Source of the DNA: Pseudomonas deceptionensis
Lineage (GTDB): Bacteria > Pseudomonadota > Gammaproteobacteria > Pseudomonadales > Pseudomonadaceae
Assembly (NCBI RefSeq): GCF_900106095.1
Contig: NZ_FNUD01000002.1
Location: forward strand, 2,625,501 to 2,689,500
DNA: 64,000 nt
Direction: 5' to 3'
Shown: positions 25,253-37,417 of the stretch, one piece after another
How positions within the stretch are numbered: the stretch's first letter is position 1
Layout of the letters: each line of letters starts with the position of its first letter
The notes under the pieces: generated by a model
Told to the model about the DNA's origin: nothing
Databases searched by the model: none
What the model saw: only the letters and a program-made list of their open reading frames with translations
Made by a program: the position numbers and the translations under genes

Positions 25253-25912
25253 ATGACGTTCAAGGCGCCGGACAGCCTCGCCGAGCAAATCGCTCACCAC
25301 CTCGCCGAACGGATCATTCGTGGCGAGCTAAAGCCTGGGGAACGCATTCAAGAACAGAAGGTGACACTGGCGTTAAATGTCAGTCGTGGCTCTGTGCGCG
25401 AAGCGTTATTAATCCTTGAGCGTCGGCACCTCATCGCCATCCTCCCGCGGCGTGGCGCCCATGTGACCGAGCTCACGGCGCACAAGGTGCAGAGCCTGTG
25501 CACCCTGATGAGCGAGATGTATATCCTGCTCGGCAATGCGGTTGCGCAGCGTTGGGTCGTCCAGGCCGATCTGGGCCCGTTTCTGCAAATTCAGCAGCGT
25601 TTGATGGCCAGCTACGAGCGCCAGGACATCAGCACCTTTGTTGAAGACAGCTTCAACGTGATGCGTGCGGCGTACCCGTTTGCCGACAATCCATACCTGC
25701 AGGAAACCGTCGAGAACCTGCACCCGGCCATGAGCCGTGCCTATTACCTTGCACTGGATCAGCGCAAGGCGGAGATGAGCGAGTTTCTGGCGTTGTTTGC
25801 GCAGTTGCTCGAGGCCGTGGTGGCCCGTGATCTGGTACAAATTCGTGTGGTGCTGAGCAACTATGCCCAGCGCAGTTGTGCGCTGGTGCTGTCTGCCTTG
25901 ACGGTTGCCTGA
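25253..25912 (+). CDS. GntR-family (FCD) transcriptional regulator
   Basis: The 219-residue protein has a winged-helix N terminus (IIRGELKPGERIQEQK, LNVSRGSVREALLILERR) and a helical FCD-type domain. It is divergent from xdhA and ends two bases before the smc start codon. A GntR gene occupies the same place in P. aeruginosa. Regulation of xdhABC-guaD is plausible from position; whether it also affects smc expression is unknown. Confidence 0.87.
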   Translation: MTFKAPDSLAEQIAHHLAERIIRGELKPGERIQEQKVTLALNVSRGSVREALLILERRHLIAILPRRGAHVTELTAHKVQSLCTLMSEMYILLGNAVAQRWVVQADLGPFLQIQQRLMASYERQDISTFVEDSFNVMRAAYPFADNPYLQETVENLHPAMSRAYYLALDQRKAEMSEFLALFAQLLEAVVARDLVQIRVVLSNYAQRSCALVLSALTVA

Positions 25913-25914
25913 GC

Positions 25915-28900
25915 GTGCGCCTGACGTGTATCAAGCTGGCCGGCTTCAAGTCTTTCGTCGATCCGACAACGGTTAGCTTTCCGAGCAATATGGCGGCGGT
26001 CGTAGGCCCGAACGGCTGTGGGAAGTCGAACATCATCGACGCCGTACGTTGGGTAATGGGCGAAAGTTCAGCCAAAAACCTGCGTGGCGAGTCGATGACG
26101 GACGTCATCTTCAACGGCTCAACCACCCGTAAACCGGTGAGCCAGGCCAGTATCGAACTGGTTTTCGATAACTCCGATGGCACGCTGCTGGGCGAGTACG
26201 CGGCTTACGCCGAGATCTCCATCCGACGCAAAGTCACCCGTGACAGCCAGACCACCTATTACCTCAATGGCACCAAATGCCGTCGTCGTGACATCACCGA
26301 TATCTTCCTCGGTACGGGCCTCGGGCCGCGCAGCTACTCGATTATCGAGCAGGGCATGATCTCCAAGTTGATCGAGTCCAAGCCCGAAGACTTGCGCAAC
26401 TTTATCGAAGAAGCAGCTGGCATCTCCAAGTACAAGGAGCGCCGTCGCGAGACGGAAAACCGGATTCGCCGCACCCACGAAAACCTCGCCCGCCTGACCG
26501 ACTTGCGGGACGAGCTGGGGCGTCAGCTTGAGCGCTTGCACCGTCAGGCCCAGGCCGCTGAAAAGTATCAGGAATACAAGGCCGAAGAGCGTCAGCTCAA
26601 GGCGCAGCTGTCGGCCTTGCGCTGGCAGGCGCTGAACGAGCAGGTGGGGCAGCGCGAGGCGGTCATTGGCAACCAGGAGGTCAGCTTCGAAGCCCTGGTG
26701 GCTGAGCAGCGCAATGCCGATGCCAGCATCGAGCGCTTGCGTGACGGGCACCATGATCTGTCAGAGCGCTTCAATCTGGTGCAAGGTCGCTTCTATTCGG
26801 TGGGGGGTGATATTGCCCGCGTCGAGCAAAGCATTCAGCACGGCCAACAACGTTTGCGTCAGTTGCAGGATGACCTGCGCGAGGCCGAGCGCTCACGCCT
26901 CGAAACCGAGTCGCACCTGGGGCACGACCGCACGATGCTCGCCACGCTTGGCGAAGAGCTGCTGATGCTTGAGCCCGAGCAGGAGCTGACGAGCGCTGCC
27001 GCCGAAGAAGCCGCGGCCGCGCTAGAAGCGTCCGAGCACACCATGCACGGCTGGCAAGAGCAGTGGGACAGTTTCAACCAGCGCTCGGCCGAGCCGCAGC
27101 GTCAATCCGAGGTCTTGCAAGCCCGCATCCAGCAGCTGGAAACCAGTATGGAGCGCGTGGCCGAGCGTCAGCGCCGTCTGGCTGAAGAGCGCGCGTTGTT
27201 GGCGGCAGACCCGGAAGATGCGGCGATTCTGGAACTGAGCGAGCAGTTGGCTACCAGCGAATTGACGCAAGAAGAGCTGCAAGCCAGCGAAGAACAATTG
27301 GTCGAGCGACTGGAGCAAGTGCGGCATGACTTGCAGCAGGCAACTCAGAATCAGCAGCAGGCACAAGGTGAGTTGCAGCGGCTTAACGGTCGCCTGGCCT
27401 CGCTTGAGGCGCTGCAACAGGCGGCCCTCGACCCAGGCACCGGTGCGAGCGAATGGTTGCGTGATCAGCACCTTGCCGAGCAGCCACGTCTGGCCGAAGG
27501 CCTGCGGGTTGAGGCGGGCTGGGAGCTGGCGGTCGAGACCGTACTGGGTGCAGACCTGCAGGCGGTGCTGGTTGAGGATTTTTCCCGTCTGGATCTGGCC
27601 GGCTTTGACCAGGGTGATTTGCGCCTGTTCAGTGCCGGGTCACAGGCCGGCCGCCTGTCGGGCAGCCTGCTTGACAAGGTCGAGGCCGATTTCGATCTGG
27701 CGCCGTGGTTGGGTCAGATAAAGCCGGTTGAAACCCTTGAGCAGGCGCTGGCTCTGCGCGCGCAGCTGCTTGATGGCCAAAGTCTGATCAGCCGTGATGG
27801 CTATTGGGTCGGTCGCAATTTCTTGCGTGTGCGCCGTGCCAGTGAGGCCGAAAGCGGTGTGCTGGCGCGGGGGCAGGAAATCCAGCGTCTGGGGCTTGAA
27901 CGCGAAGAGCGCGAAGCCACACTCGCGACCCTCGAAGAACAACTGCAACGCTTACGTGAGCAACAGCTTGTACAGGAAGACTCGCGGGAGCAGGTTCGCC
28001 GTCGCTTGCAAGACGAGGCGCGGCAGCAGGGCGAGATCAAGGCCAGGTTGTCTGCCAGCAAAGCCAAGGTCGAGCAGTTGACCTTGCGTCGTCGCCGTCT
28101 GGACGAAGAGCTGGCTGAGCTGGGTGAGCAGCGGGCGCTGGAGCATGAGCAGGTGGGCGAAGCGCGCTTGCTGTTGCAGGATGCGCTGGATGCCATGGCC
28201 AGCGATACCGAACAGCGCGAGCTGTTGCTGGCTCAGCGCGACAGCCTGCGCGAGCGCCTGGATCGGGTGCGTCAGGACGCGCGTCAGCACAAGGATCACG
28301 CCCACCAGCTGGCCGTGCGCCTGGGCTCGCTTAAAGCGCAGCACGATTCGACGCGTCAGGCGCTGGAACGACTGGAGTTGCAGTCCGAGCGGCTGGCTGA
28401 AAAGCGGGAGCAGCTCAATCTCAACCTGGAAGAGGGCGAAGCCCCTCTCGAAGAGCTGCGCCTGAAGCTGGAAGAGTTGCTCGACAAGCGCTTGAGTGTT
28501 GACGAGGAGCTCAAGATTGCCCAGACCGCACTTGAAGATGCCGACCGTGAATTGCGTGACGCTGAAAAGCGCCGCAATCAGGCCGAACAACAATCGCAGC
28601 TGATTCGTGGCCAGCTGGAGCAGCAACGCATGGAGTGGCAAGCGCTGACCGTGCGCCGCACCACGTTGCAGGATCAGTTGCTGGCCGATGGCTATGACTT
28701 GCACGGGGTGCTTGCCACCTTGAGCTCTGAGGTCAATGAGCAGCAGGCGGAAGAAGAGCTGGAGCGTATAGCTGCGCGTATTCAACGCCTGGGTGCAATC
28801 AACCTCGCAGCCATCGATGAGTATCAGCAGCAATCCGAACGCAAGCGCTACCTGGATGCTCAGGACGCCGATCTGGTCGAGGCGCTCGATACGCTGGAAA

Positions 28901-29403
28901 ACGTCATTCGCAAAATCGATAAAGAGACCCGTAGTCGCTTTAAAGACACCTTTGATCAGATAAATGGCGGATTACAGGCGCTTTTCCCAAAAGTTTTCGG
29001 TGGTGGCAGCGCTTACCTGGAACTGACGGGCGAAGATTTACTCGATACAGGGGTAACTATCATGGCGCGTCCGCCGGGCAAGAAGAACAGCACCATTCAT
29101 TTGCTGTCTGGTGGTGAGAAAGCGCTGACTGCCCTGGCACTGGTTTTTGCCATTTTCAAACTCAACCCGGCGCCGTTCTGCATGCTCGACGAAGTCGATG
29201 CACCGCTTGATGACGCTAACGTAGGCCGCTATGCACGCTTGGTAAAAGAGATGTCACAGACGGTGCAATTCATCTACATCACCCACAACAAAATCGCCAT
29301 GGAAATGGCCGATCAGTTGATGGGCGTGACGATGCATGAGCCCGGTTGCTCACGTCTTGTAGCGGTTGATGTTGAGGAGGCAATGGCAATGGTCGATGCT
29401 TGA
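25915..29403 (+). CDS. smc: Chromosome segregation ATPase SMC
   Basis: The 1162-residue protein has the complete SMC layout: an N-terminal Walker A (VGPNGCGKSN, about residue 33), a first long coiled coil rich in Glu/Gln/Arg/Leu, a hinge near residues 490-660 (GAGWELAVETVLGADL region is RVEAGWELAVETVLGADL), a second coiled coil, and the C-terminal ABC signature HLLSGGEKALTALAL with Walker B FCMLDEVDAPLDDAN. SMC condenses and orients sister chromosomes. The GTG at 25915 is chosen because it starts at the conserved VRLTCIKLAGFKSF; it lies two bases after the GntR stop, implying co-transcription. scpA/scpB are not here. Confidence 0.96.
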   Translation: MRLTCIKLAGFKSFVDPTTVSFPSNMAAVVGPNGCGKSNIIDAVRWVMGESSAKNLRGESMTDVIFNGSTTRKPVSQASIELVFDNSDGTLLGEYAAYAEISIRRKVTRDSQTTYYLNGTKCRRRDITDIFLGTGLGPRSYSIIEQGMISKLIESKPEDLRNFIEEAAGISKYKERRRETENRIRRTHENLARLTDLRDELGRQLERLHRQAQAAEKYQEYKAEERQLKAQLSALRWQALNEQVGQREAVIGNQEVSFEALVAEQRNADASIERLRDGHHDLSERFNLVQGRFYSVGGDIARVEQSIQHGQQRLRQLQDDLREAERSRLETESHLGHDRTMLATLGEELLMLEPEQELTSAAAEEAAAALEASEHTMHGWQEQWDSFNQRSAEPQRQSEVLQARIQQLETSMERVAERQRRLAEERALLAADPEDAAILELSEQLATSELTQEELQASEEQLVERLEQVRHDLQQATQNQQQAQGELQRLNGRLASLEALQQAALDPGTGASEWLRDQHLAEQPRLAEGLRVEAGWELAVETVLGADLQAVLVEDFSRLDLAGFDQGDLRLFSAGSQAGRLSGSLLDKVEADFDLAPWLGQIKPVETLEQALALRAQLLDGQSLISRDGYWVGRNFLRVRRASEAESGVLARGQEIQRLGLEREEREATLATLEEQLQRLREQQLVQEDSREQVRRRLQDEARQQGEIKARLSASKAKVEQLTLRRRRLDEELAELGEQRALEHEQVGEARLLLQDALDAMASDTEQRELLLAQRDSLRERLDRVRQDARQHKDHAHQLAVRLGSLKAQHDSTRQALERLELQSERLAEKREQLNLNLEEGEAPLEELRLKLEELLDKRLSVDEELKIAQTALEDADRELRDAEKRRNQAEQQSQLIRGQLEQQRMEWQALTVRRTTLQDQLLADGYDLHGVLATLSSEVNEQQAEEELERIAARIQRLGAINLAAIDEYQQQSERKRYLDAQDADLVEALDTLENVIRKIDKETRSRFKDTFDQINGGLQALFPKVFGGGSAYLELTGEDLLDTGVTIMARPPGKKNSTIHLLSGGEKALTALALVFAIFKLNPAPFCMLDEVDAPLDDANVGRYARLVKEMSQTVQFIYITHNKIAMEMADQLMGVTMHEPGCSRLVAVDVEEAMAMVDA

Positions 29404-29661
29404 GCTATAAGCATGTAGGAGGAAATTATTCTACTTGTAGGGGAAATTCTGAATATTTGACGGGCATGACTTGCAAGTCGAAGGCTTTATGGCCCTAGCT
29501 CAATGCGACAGACGGTGTAAAGTTATCTTTGGTCGTGTTAATTTAACGTCTAATTTTTTTGTACGTGGGTAAAACGCCATTCAGAACATAGAGTTGGCGC
29601 CACGTTTTAAAGGGCTTTAGGCTCTTCTTCATAGAATCATTTTTTAGGGGCACGGGATTAC
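29404..29661. other. Intergenic region between smc and zipA, no feature assigned
   Basis: The 258 bases are A+T rich compared with both neighbours, which fits a promoter for zipA. A poly-T run (TTTTTTT near 29553) follows an A+T-rich stretch, but I see no stable stem in front of it. No open frame with a ribosome site was found. Confidence 0.4.
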
Positions 29662-30540
29662 ATGGAAATCGGTCTGCGCGAGTGGCTGATAGTCATCGGC
29701 ATAGTGGTCATAGCCGGTATTCTTTTTGATGGCTGGCGCCGCATGCGCGGTGGCAAGGGCAAGCTCAAGTTTCGCCTTGATCGAAGCTTTTCCAGCGCCC
29801 CTGACGACGAGAGCAGCCCGGAGCTTCTGGGGCCTTCGCGGGTTCTGGATACGCCACACCACAAAGAACCGCAGCTGGATGAGCACGACCTGCCATCCGT
29901 CAGCATGCCGGCCCGGGATAAAGGCGCCAAGCGTGGCAAGCGTAGCGGCGAGCCTAGCCAGGGTGACCTGAACCTCAACCTTGATCTGGATGACGGCCCT
30001 AGCATCAGCGCCCGCGATGATGATTTTGCGCCTGAAGCCAAGCCGCGTGGGCGTTCAGCCCCAAGCGTGGCGGCAGTCGAGGTCAAGGAGCAGCAACCGC
30101 AGCAGGCCGCTGAAGAAGTGTTGGTGATCAGCGTGATCAGCCGTGACCCTGCAGGGTTCAAGGGCCCGGCCCTGTTGCAGAACATCCTGGAAAGCGGATT
30201 GCGTTTTGGCGAGATGGATATTTTCCACCGTCACGAAAGCATGGCCGGTAACGGGGAAGTTCTGTTCTCCATGGCCAACGCGGTAAAACCGGGCGTGTTC
30301 GATCTGGATGATATTGACCTGTTCAGCACTCCGGCCGTCAGCTTCTTCCTGGGTTTGCCGGGGCCGCGTCATCCCAAGCAGGCTTTCGACGTGATGGTTG
30401 CTGCTGCACGCAAGCTGTCCCAGGAGCTCAACGGTGAGCTCAAGGATGACCAGCGCAGTGTGCTGACAGCCCAGACCATTGAGCATTACCGTCAGCGCAT
30501 CGTTGAATTCGAACGCCGCGCCCTGACTCAAAAACGCTAA
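29662..30540 (+). CDS. zipA: Cell division protein ZipA
   Basis: The 292-residue protein has an N-terminal membrane anchor (residues 6-24, [18 protein letters not shown]) followed by a basic stretch. A disordered charged linker (about residues 40-145) leads to a C-terminal ZipA domain ([35 protein letters not shown]). ZipA tethers FtsZ to the inner membrane at midcell. It sits between smc and ligA as in other pseudomonads, and a terminator separates it from ligA. Confidence 0.95.
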   Translation: MEIGLREWLIVIGIVVIAGILFDGWRRMRGGKGKLKFRLDRSFSSAPDDESSPELLGPSRVLDTPHHKEPQLDEHDLPSVSMPARDKGAKRGKRSGEPSQGDLNLNLDLDDGPSISARDDDFAPEAKPRGRSAPSVAAVEVKEQQPQQAAEEVLVISVISRDPAGFKGPALLQNILESGLRFGEMDIFHRHESMAGNGEVLFSMANAVKPGVFDLDDIDLFSTPAVSFFLGLPGPRHPKQAFDVMVAAARKLSQELNGELKDDQRSVLTAQTIEHYRQRIVEFERRALTQKR

Positions 30541-30590
30541 ACATGTGGGGGGGCGGCTTGTCTGCTCCCGCGCACATGCAAAATGATTAA

Positions 30591-32996
<2,406 letters not shown>

Positions 32997-33007
32997 CGGA
33001 TCTCTCG

Positions 33008-33062
33008 GCAGTCGCTGCTGCGGGCTGCTTTGGAGCCCATCGCAGCCTGCGGCGGCGACTGC
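33008..33062. repeat. Imperfect inverted repeat after ligA
   Basis: GCAGTCGCTGCTGCGGGCTGC and its near complement (GCAGCCTGCGGCGGCGACTGC) are separated by 13 bases. It resembles the repeats at 36718 and 18898 and may end ligA transcription. Confidence 0.6.
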
Positions 33063-33129
33063 ATGGGGTTTGTGCCCGGCTGAATCCAAGTACTTGAGCC
33101 CATTCATTTTTTTATTCTTGCAGCAGCGG

Positions 33130-33157
33130 TTGTAAGTTTTTCTCAGACAGGTACAAT
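33130..33157 (+). promoter_or_regulatory. Candidate sigma70 promoter of the 4.5S RNA gene
   Basis: TTGTAA (33130-33135) and TACAAT (33152-33157) are 16 bases apart and lie about 32 bases before the RNA. The implied transcript would have a short 5' leader removed by processing. Confidence 0.5.
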
Positions 33158-33189
33158 GGCGCCGTTCGCTGCTAGGCGGATGTTGTTAT

Positions 33190-33299
33190 GGTGACCCTAT
33201 CGGTCCCCCCGCAACGATTACCCGTGAACCTGGTCAGATCCGGAAGGAAGCAGCCACAGCGGGAACATTGTGTGCCGGGGTGTGGCTGGTGGGGTTGCC
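33190..33299 (+). ncRNA. ffs: 4.5S RNA of the signal recognition particle
   Basis: The sequence contains the conserved SRP hairpin: GGTCAGATCCGGAAGGAAGC with the symmetric and asymmetric loops that bind Ffh, capped by GGAA. Long flanking arms pair (5' GGTGACCC and CCCCCCGCAA with the 3' GTGGGGTTGCC side). The size of about 110 bases is normal for gamma-proteobacteria. The RNA works with Ffh to target membrane proteins. The exact ends are estimates from base pairing. Confidence 0.93.
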
Positions 33300-33307
33300 T
33301 CCATTTT

Positions 33308-33333
33308 AAAAACCCTCAGTCCTGAAGGGTTTT
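33308..33333 (+). terminator. Terminator after 4.5S RNA
   Basis: AAAACCCT and AGGGTTTT form an 8-bp stem around a 9-base loop, ending in a T run. It lies directly after the RNA gene and before dnaX. Confidence 0.8.
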
Positions 33334-33510
33334 AGTCAAAATACCAATCCAGTTACTTTCGACGTTCAATTGAACTGTCGGCGTATTGTCGTGCGTGGGT
33401 AAAGCCCGCATTGCAGCAGTGCCGAGCAGTTTAAAGTGCGCATCGGATGCAATTTTGGCCTTGCTCCGCTAGCATTAGCCCCTTCCGCTTTTCAGACGCG
33501 ACGGTTATCA

Positions 33511-35568
33511 ATGAGTTATCAGGTTCTTGCACGTAAATGGCGTCCGCGCTCGTTCCGCGAAATGGTCGGCCAGACCCATGTGCTCAAGGCTCTGATCAAC
33601 GCCCTGGACAGTCAGCGCTTGCACCACGCCTACCTCTTTACCGGTACCCGTGGCGTCGGCAAGACCACCATCGCGCGGATCATCGCCAAATGCCTGAACT
33701 GTGAAACAGGTATCACCTCGACCCCGTGCGGTGAGTGTTCGGTTTGCCGCGAAATCGATGAGGGGCGCTTTGTCGACCTGATCGAAATCGACGCCGCCAG
33801 CCGCACCAAGGTCGAAGACACCCGTGAGCTGCTCGATAACGTGCAGTACGCGCCGAGCCGTGGGCGCTTCAAGGTCTACCTGATCGACGAAGTGCACATG
33901 CTCTCCAGCCATTCGTTCAATGCGCTGCTTAAAACCCTTGAAGAGCCGCCGCCCTACGTCAAATTCATCCTGGCGACTACCGATCCGCAAAAGTTGCCGG
34001 CGACGATTCTTTCCCGCTGCCTGCAGTTCTCTCTGAAAAACATGACGCCCGAGCGTGTGGTCGAGCATTTGACTCATGTACTCGGTGTAGAAAACGTTCC
34101 GTTTGAAGATGATGCACTGTGGTTGCTGGGCCGCGCCGCAGACGGCTCGATGCGTGATGCGATGAGCCTGACCGACCAGGCCATTGCGTTTGGTGAAGGC
34201 AAGGTACTGGCGGCCGATGTCCGGGCGATGCTCGGCACACTCGATCACGGTCAGGTTTTTGACCTGTTGCACGCGCTGATCGAAGGCGATGCGCGGGCTT
34301 TGCTTGAAGCTGTGCGCCATCTGGCCGAGCAAGGGCCGGACTGGAACGGCGTACTGTCCGAAATTCTTAACGTATTCCATCGCGTTGCGATTGCCCAGGC
34401 ACTGCCTGACGGTGTCGACAATGGTCACGGCGACCGTGACCGGGTGTTGGCCCTGGCCAAGGCGCTGCCCGCCGAAGATGTGCAGTTTTATTACCAGATG
34501 GGCCTGATTGGCCGGCGCGATTTACCGCTGGCCCCGGACCCGCGAGGCGGCTTTGAGATGGTCTTGTTGCGGATGCTTGCCTTCCGCCCGGCGGACGCCG
34601 GTAATGCACCGAGTCAGCCGCTAAAGCCAGTGGGGATCAGCCAGGCCACAGTTGATTCCGCCCCAACCGTGGCGGCTGCAACCCCTGTTGCGCCAATAGC
34701 TGCTGCACCTGTTGTGGTGCCGGCGCCAGCAGCAGAAGCGCTCAAGCCGGAACCCGTGGCCGCGCCTGCCCCTGTGGTCGCGCCCAATGTGCCTGCAGTG
34801 CCGGAAAAGGACTTGCCCTGGAACGAGCCGTCAGTGCCGGTGATCGAAGTCGAGGCTGCACCAGAGCCGATGCTGGACACCGTGGGCGAGCCGCCCGAGT
34901 TGCCGCCAATGCCTCTGCCGACGCCTGACAGCGTTGTGCCGGATGCGCCCGAGTGGAGCGCCGCGCCGATTCCCGAGCCGACCCCTGAACAAGTGGATGC
35001 AGCGCTTTCAGGTATGGACCGCGATGACGAGCCGCCGCTGGATGAAGACTACATCGAGCCGGACATGGACTCGGCGGCGTACAGTTACCTCGACGAGCTG
35101 GCCAGTGAGCATGCGGCCGAGCCTGCGCCGGAACCCGAGCCGTTGCCTGCTGCAATGCCGGCGACCGGGCTGGCCCTTGAATGGCTGAACATGTTCCCCA
35201 AATTACCGGTATCGGGCATGACCGCCAGCATTGGCGCCAACTGCACGCTGATTGCCGTTGAGGGCGATGACTGGCTGTTGCACCTGGACCCGGCCCACAG
35301 CGCACTGTTTAACTCGACACAGCAGCGCCGGCTAAACGATGCACTGAACCAGTCCACTCAGCGCACACTCAAAGTGACAATCGAGCTGGTCAAGCCGGAG
35401 CAGGAAACCCCGGCCCAGGCGGCTTCACGCTTTCGTGCAGAGCGTCAGCGCCTGGCTGAAGAGTCGATTTATGCCGATCCGCTGATCCAGCAAATGATTG
35501 AGCAGTTTGGCGCGGCAGTCCGTGAGGATACGATTCAACCTGTAGAGGTTGTCGAGGCTCAGGCTTAG
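33511..35568 (+). CDS. dnaX: DNA polymerase III subunits gamma/tau
   Basis: The 685-residue clamp-loader ATPase starts MSYQVLARKWRP. It has Walker A GTRGVGKT (residues 45-52), a four-Cys zinc module (Cys64 to Cys79 region, PCGECSVC), the LLKTLEEPP motif, and the SRC motif in TILSRCLQF. After about residue 370 comes a long Pro/Ala/Glu-rich linker, then a folded tau C-terminal domain (ALEWLNMFPKLPVSG onward). Frame 33436 is open upstream but the ATG at 33511 gives the family start. I saw no A-AAA-AAG slippery heptamer of the E. coli gamma-frameshift type. ybaB and recR follow. Confidence 0.96.
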   Translation: MSYQVLARKWRPRSFREMVGQTHVLKALINALDSQRLHHAYLFTGTRGVGKTTIARIIAKCLNCETGITSTPCGECSVCREIDEGRFVDLIEIDAASRTKVEDTRELLDNVQYAPSRGRFKVYLIDEVHMLSSHSFNALLKTLEEPPPYVKFILATTDPQKLPATILSRCLQFSLKNMTPERVVEHLTHVLGVENVPFEDDALWLLGRAADGSMRDAMSLTDQAIAFGEGKVLAADVRAMLGTLDHGQVFDLLHALIEGDARALLEAVRHLAEQGPDWNGVLSEILNVFHRVAIAQALPDGVDNGHGDRDRVLALAKALPAEDVQFYYQMGLIGRRDLPLAPDPRGGFEMVLLRMLAFRPADAGNAPSQPLKPVGISQATVDSAPTVAAATPVAPIAAAPVVVPAPAAEALKPEPVAAPAPVVAPNVPAVPEKDLPWNEPSVPVIEVEAAPEPMLDTVGEPPELPPMPLPTPDSVVPDAPEWSAAPIPEPTPEQVDAALSGMDRDDEPPLDEDYIEPDMDSAAYSYLDELASEHAAEPAPEPEPLPAAMPATGLALEWLNMFPKLPVSGMTASIGANCTLIAVEGDDWLLHLDPAHSALFNSTQQRRLNDALNQSTQRTLKVTIELVKPEQETPAQAASRFRAERQRLAEESIYADPLIQQMIEQFGAAVREDTIQPVEVVEAQA

Positions 35569-35592
35569 TAACGCCAGGATAGAAACTTACAG

Positions 35593-35615
35593 CCCGGGGT
35601 CGTTTTGATCCCGGG
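35593..35615 (+). other. Stable hairpin between dnaX and ybaB
   Basis: CCCGGGGTC and GATCCCGGG pair over 9 bp (one G-T) with a GTTTT loop. There is no T tract, so it is more likely an mRNA stabiliser or attenuator between co-transcribed genes than a terminator. Confidence 0.5.
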
Positions 35616-35648
35616 TGCATTGTCCAAATAACGTTTGAGGTGATTCCC

Positions 35649-35987
35649 ATGATGAAAGGTGGCATGGCCGGCCTGATGAAGCAGGCGCAGCAGATGCAGG
35701 AAAAAATGGCCAAGATGCAGGAAGAACTGGCCAATGCAGAAGTGACCGGCAAGGCCGGTGGCGACATGGTGACTGTGGTCATGACCGGTCGTCACGACAT
35801 CAAGCGGGTAAGCATTGATCCGGCCCTGCTTGAAGGCGTCAGCGAAGACGACCGTGAAGTGCTGGAAGATCTGTTTGCCGCTGCCGTCAACGACGCCGTG
35901 CGCAAGATCGAAGCCAACAGCCAGGACAAAATGTCTGGCGTGACCGCCGGCATGCAACTGCCGCCGGGCATGAAGCTGCCGTTCTAA
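35649..35987 (+). CDS. ybaB: YbaB/EbfC nucleoid-associated protein
   Basis: The 112-residue protein has the YbaB pattern: an N-terminal Met/Gln/Lys-rich helix ([19 protein letters not shown]), a central strand region ([26 protein letters not shown]) and a C-terminal helix. It binds DNA as a dimer. GAGG lies eight bases before ATG 35649. The dnaX-ybaB-recR order is widely conserved, which supports the call. Confidence 0.94.
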   Translation: MMKGGMAGLMKQAQQMQEKMAKMQEELANAEVTGKAGGDMVTVVMTGRHDIKRVSIDPALLEGVSEDDREVLEDLFAAAVNDAVRKIEANSQDKMSGVTAGMQLPPGMKLPF

Positions 35988-35998
35988 GGCGCTTGAAG

Positions 35999-36028
35999 AA
36001 TGCCAGGTCTCGTGCCTGGCATTTTTTT
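35999..36028 (+). terminator. Terminator between ybaB and recR
   Basis: AATGCCAGG / CCTGGCATT forms a 9-bp stem with a 7-base loop followed by a T7 run. recR starts about 80 bases later and so probably has its own promoter or depends on read-through. Confidence 0.9.
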
Positions 36029-36106
36029 GCCTGTTTTACGGGCATTTGACGCTGGCCCACACCGCGGGTATAAACCGCGTCTCGTTGTTTTGTCGGACCT
36101 TTCCCT

Positions 36107-36709
36107 ATGAGCTTTAGCCCCCTGATTCGCCAACTGATCGATGCCTTGCGCACTTTGCCGGGTGTGGGTCAAAAGACCGCGCAGCGCATGGCCCTGCAAT
36201 TGCTTGAGCGTGACCGCAGTGGCGGCTCGCGCCTGGCGTTGGCGCTGACTCAGGCGATGGAGGGCGTGGGGCATTGCCGGCTGTGCAGAACCCTTACGGA
36301 AGACGATTTGTGCCCGCAGTGTGCTGATATGCGCCGTGACGACACCTTGTTGTGCGTGGTCGAGGGGCCGATGGATGTGTATGCGGTCGAACAGACTGGC
36401 TATCGCGGTCGTTACTTTGTGCTCAAGGGGCACTTGTCGCCGCTCGATGGTCTGGGGCCCGAGGCGATTGGCATTCCGCAACTGATGACACGCATTGCGG
36501 AGCAGGGCACTTTCGCCGAAGTGATCCTGGCCACCAACCCGACGGTCGAAGGCGAAGCCACTGCGCATTACATTGCCCAGCTACTGAGCAACAAGGGCCT
36601 GATCGCTTCGCGCATCGCCCATGGCGTGCCGCTGGGTGGCGAACTGGAGCTGGTGGATGGCGGTACGTTGGCCCATTCGTTCTCGGGGCGTCGTCCGATT
36701 ACGTTGTAA
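36107..36709 (+). CDS. recR: Recombination mediator protein RecR
   Basis: The 200-residue protein has an N-terminal helix-hairpin-helix ([16 protein letters not shown]), a Cys4 zinc finger ([16 protein letters not shown]), a Toprim domain ([15 protein letters not shown]) and a C-terminal Walker-B-like tail ([17 protein letters not shown]). RecR acts with RecO/RecF to load RecA at gaps. It ends the dnaX-ybaB-recR series. Confidence 0.96.
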   Translation: MSFSPLIRQLIDALRTLPGVGQKTAQRMALQLLERDRSGGSRLALALTQAMEGVGHCRLCRTLTEDDLCPQCADMRRDDTLLCVVEGPMDVYAVEQTGYRGRYFVLKGHLSPLDGLGPEAIGIPQLMTRIAEQGTFAEVILATNPTVEGEATAHYIAQLLSNKGLIASRIAHGVPLGGELELVDGGTLAHSFSGRRPITL

Positions 36710-36717
36710 GCACTGCC

Positions 36718-36807
36718 TGTAGCCGCTGCCGAAGGCTGCGATAAAGACCGCAGGTCTTTCAGTTGGACCTGCTGCGCAGTCCATCGCAGCCTGGGGCAGC
36801 GGCTACA
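36718..36807. repeat. Inverted repeat of the TGTAGCCGCTG family
   Basis: TGTAGCCGCTGCCGAAGGCT at the left and the near-complement ending in GGGCAGCGGCTACA at the right enclose an internal hairpin (AAAGACC-GCA-GGTCTTT, 36744-36760). It lies between the converging recR and apt genes. The same end sequence occurs at 18898. Confidence 0.75.
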
Positions 36808-36819
36808 TAGTGAATGGTA

Positions 36820-37365
36820 TTACTCAGTCAGCAAAAACTCGGTCAGGCAGAAGCTGGGTACGCCCATATCCTGCAAGCGTTTGGAGCCGCCCAGCTCGGG
36901 CAGGTCAATAATCGCCGCTGCTTCAAACACCTGCGCACCCATGCGCCGCACCAGGTTGGCTGCCGCGATCAGCGTGCCGCCTGTAGCGATCAGGTCATCG
37001 ACGATCAGCAGCGAGTCGCCTTCGCACAGGCTGTCGGCGTGAACCTCCAGAAACGCTTCGCCATATTCCGTCTGATAGCCTTCGGCCAATACATCAGCGG
37101 GCAATTTGCCTTGTTTGCGAAACAGGATCAGCGGCTTGTTGAGTTGATGGGCCAGCACCGAGCCGATCAGAAAACCACGGGCATCCATGGCGCCGATGTG
37201 GCTGAAGTCAGCCTCGACGTAGCGCTCGATAAAGCGGTCGGCGATCACCCGCATGGCGCGGGGCGATTGGTACAGTGGCGTGATATCGCGAAAGATGACC
37301 CCCGGCTTGGGGAAATCAACTACCGGGCGGATCAGGGATTTGAGGCAAAAATCGTCGAAGACCAT
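36820..37365 (-). CDS. apt: Adenine phosphoribosyltransferase
   Basis: The 181-residue enzyme salvages adenine to AMP using PRPP. The type I PRTase PRPP loop is [14 protein letters not shown], and [14 protein letters not shown] and [11 protein letters not shown] are typical of Apt. AGGACACC lies before the ATG. It converges on recR and lies downstream of anr, as in P. aeruginosa. Confidence 0.96.
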   Translation of the reverse strand: MVFDDFCLKSLIRPVVDFPKPGVIFRDITPLYQSPRAMRVIADRFIERYVEADFSHIGAMDARGFLIGSVLAHQLNKPLILFRKQGKLPADVLAEGYQTEYGEAFLEVHADSLCEGDSLLIVDDLIATGGTLIAAANLVRRMGAQVFEAAAIIDLPELGGSKRLQDMGVPSFCLTEFLLTE

Positions 37366-37417
37366 ATCAGGTGTCCTGGCGTGCGTTAAGCGCGCCAGTA
37401 TAACCCCTCAAGCCGTT

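Noticed and set aside
33511..35568. Programmed frameshift in dnaX producing gamma
   Set aside because: I found no A-AAA-AAG slippery site with a following stem in the expected region, so I do not claim one.
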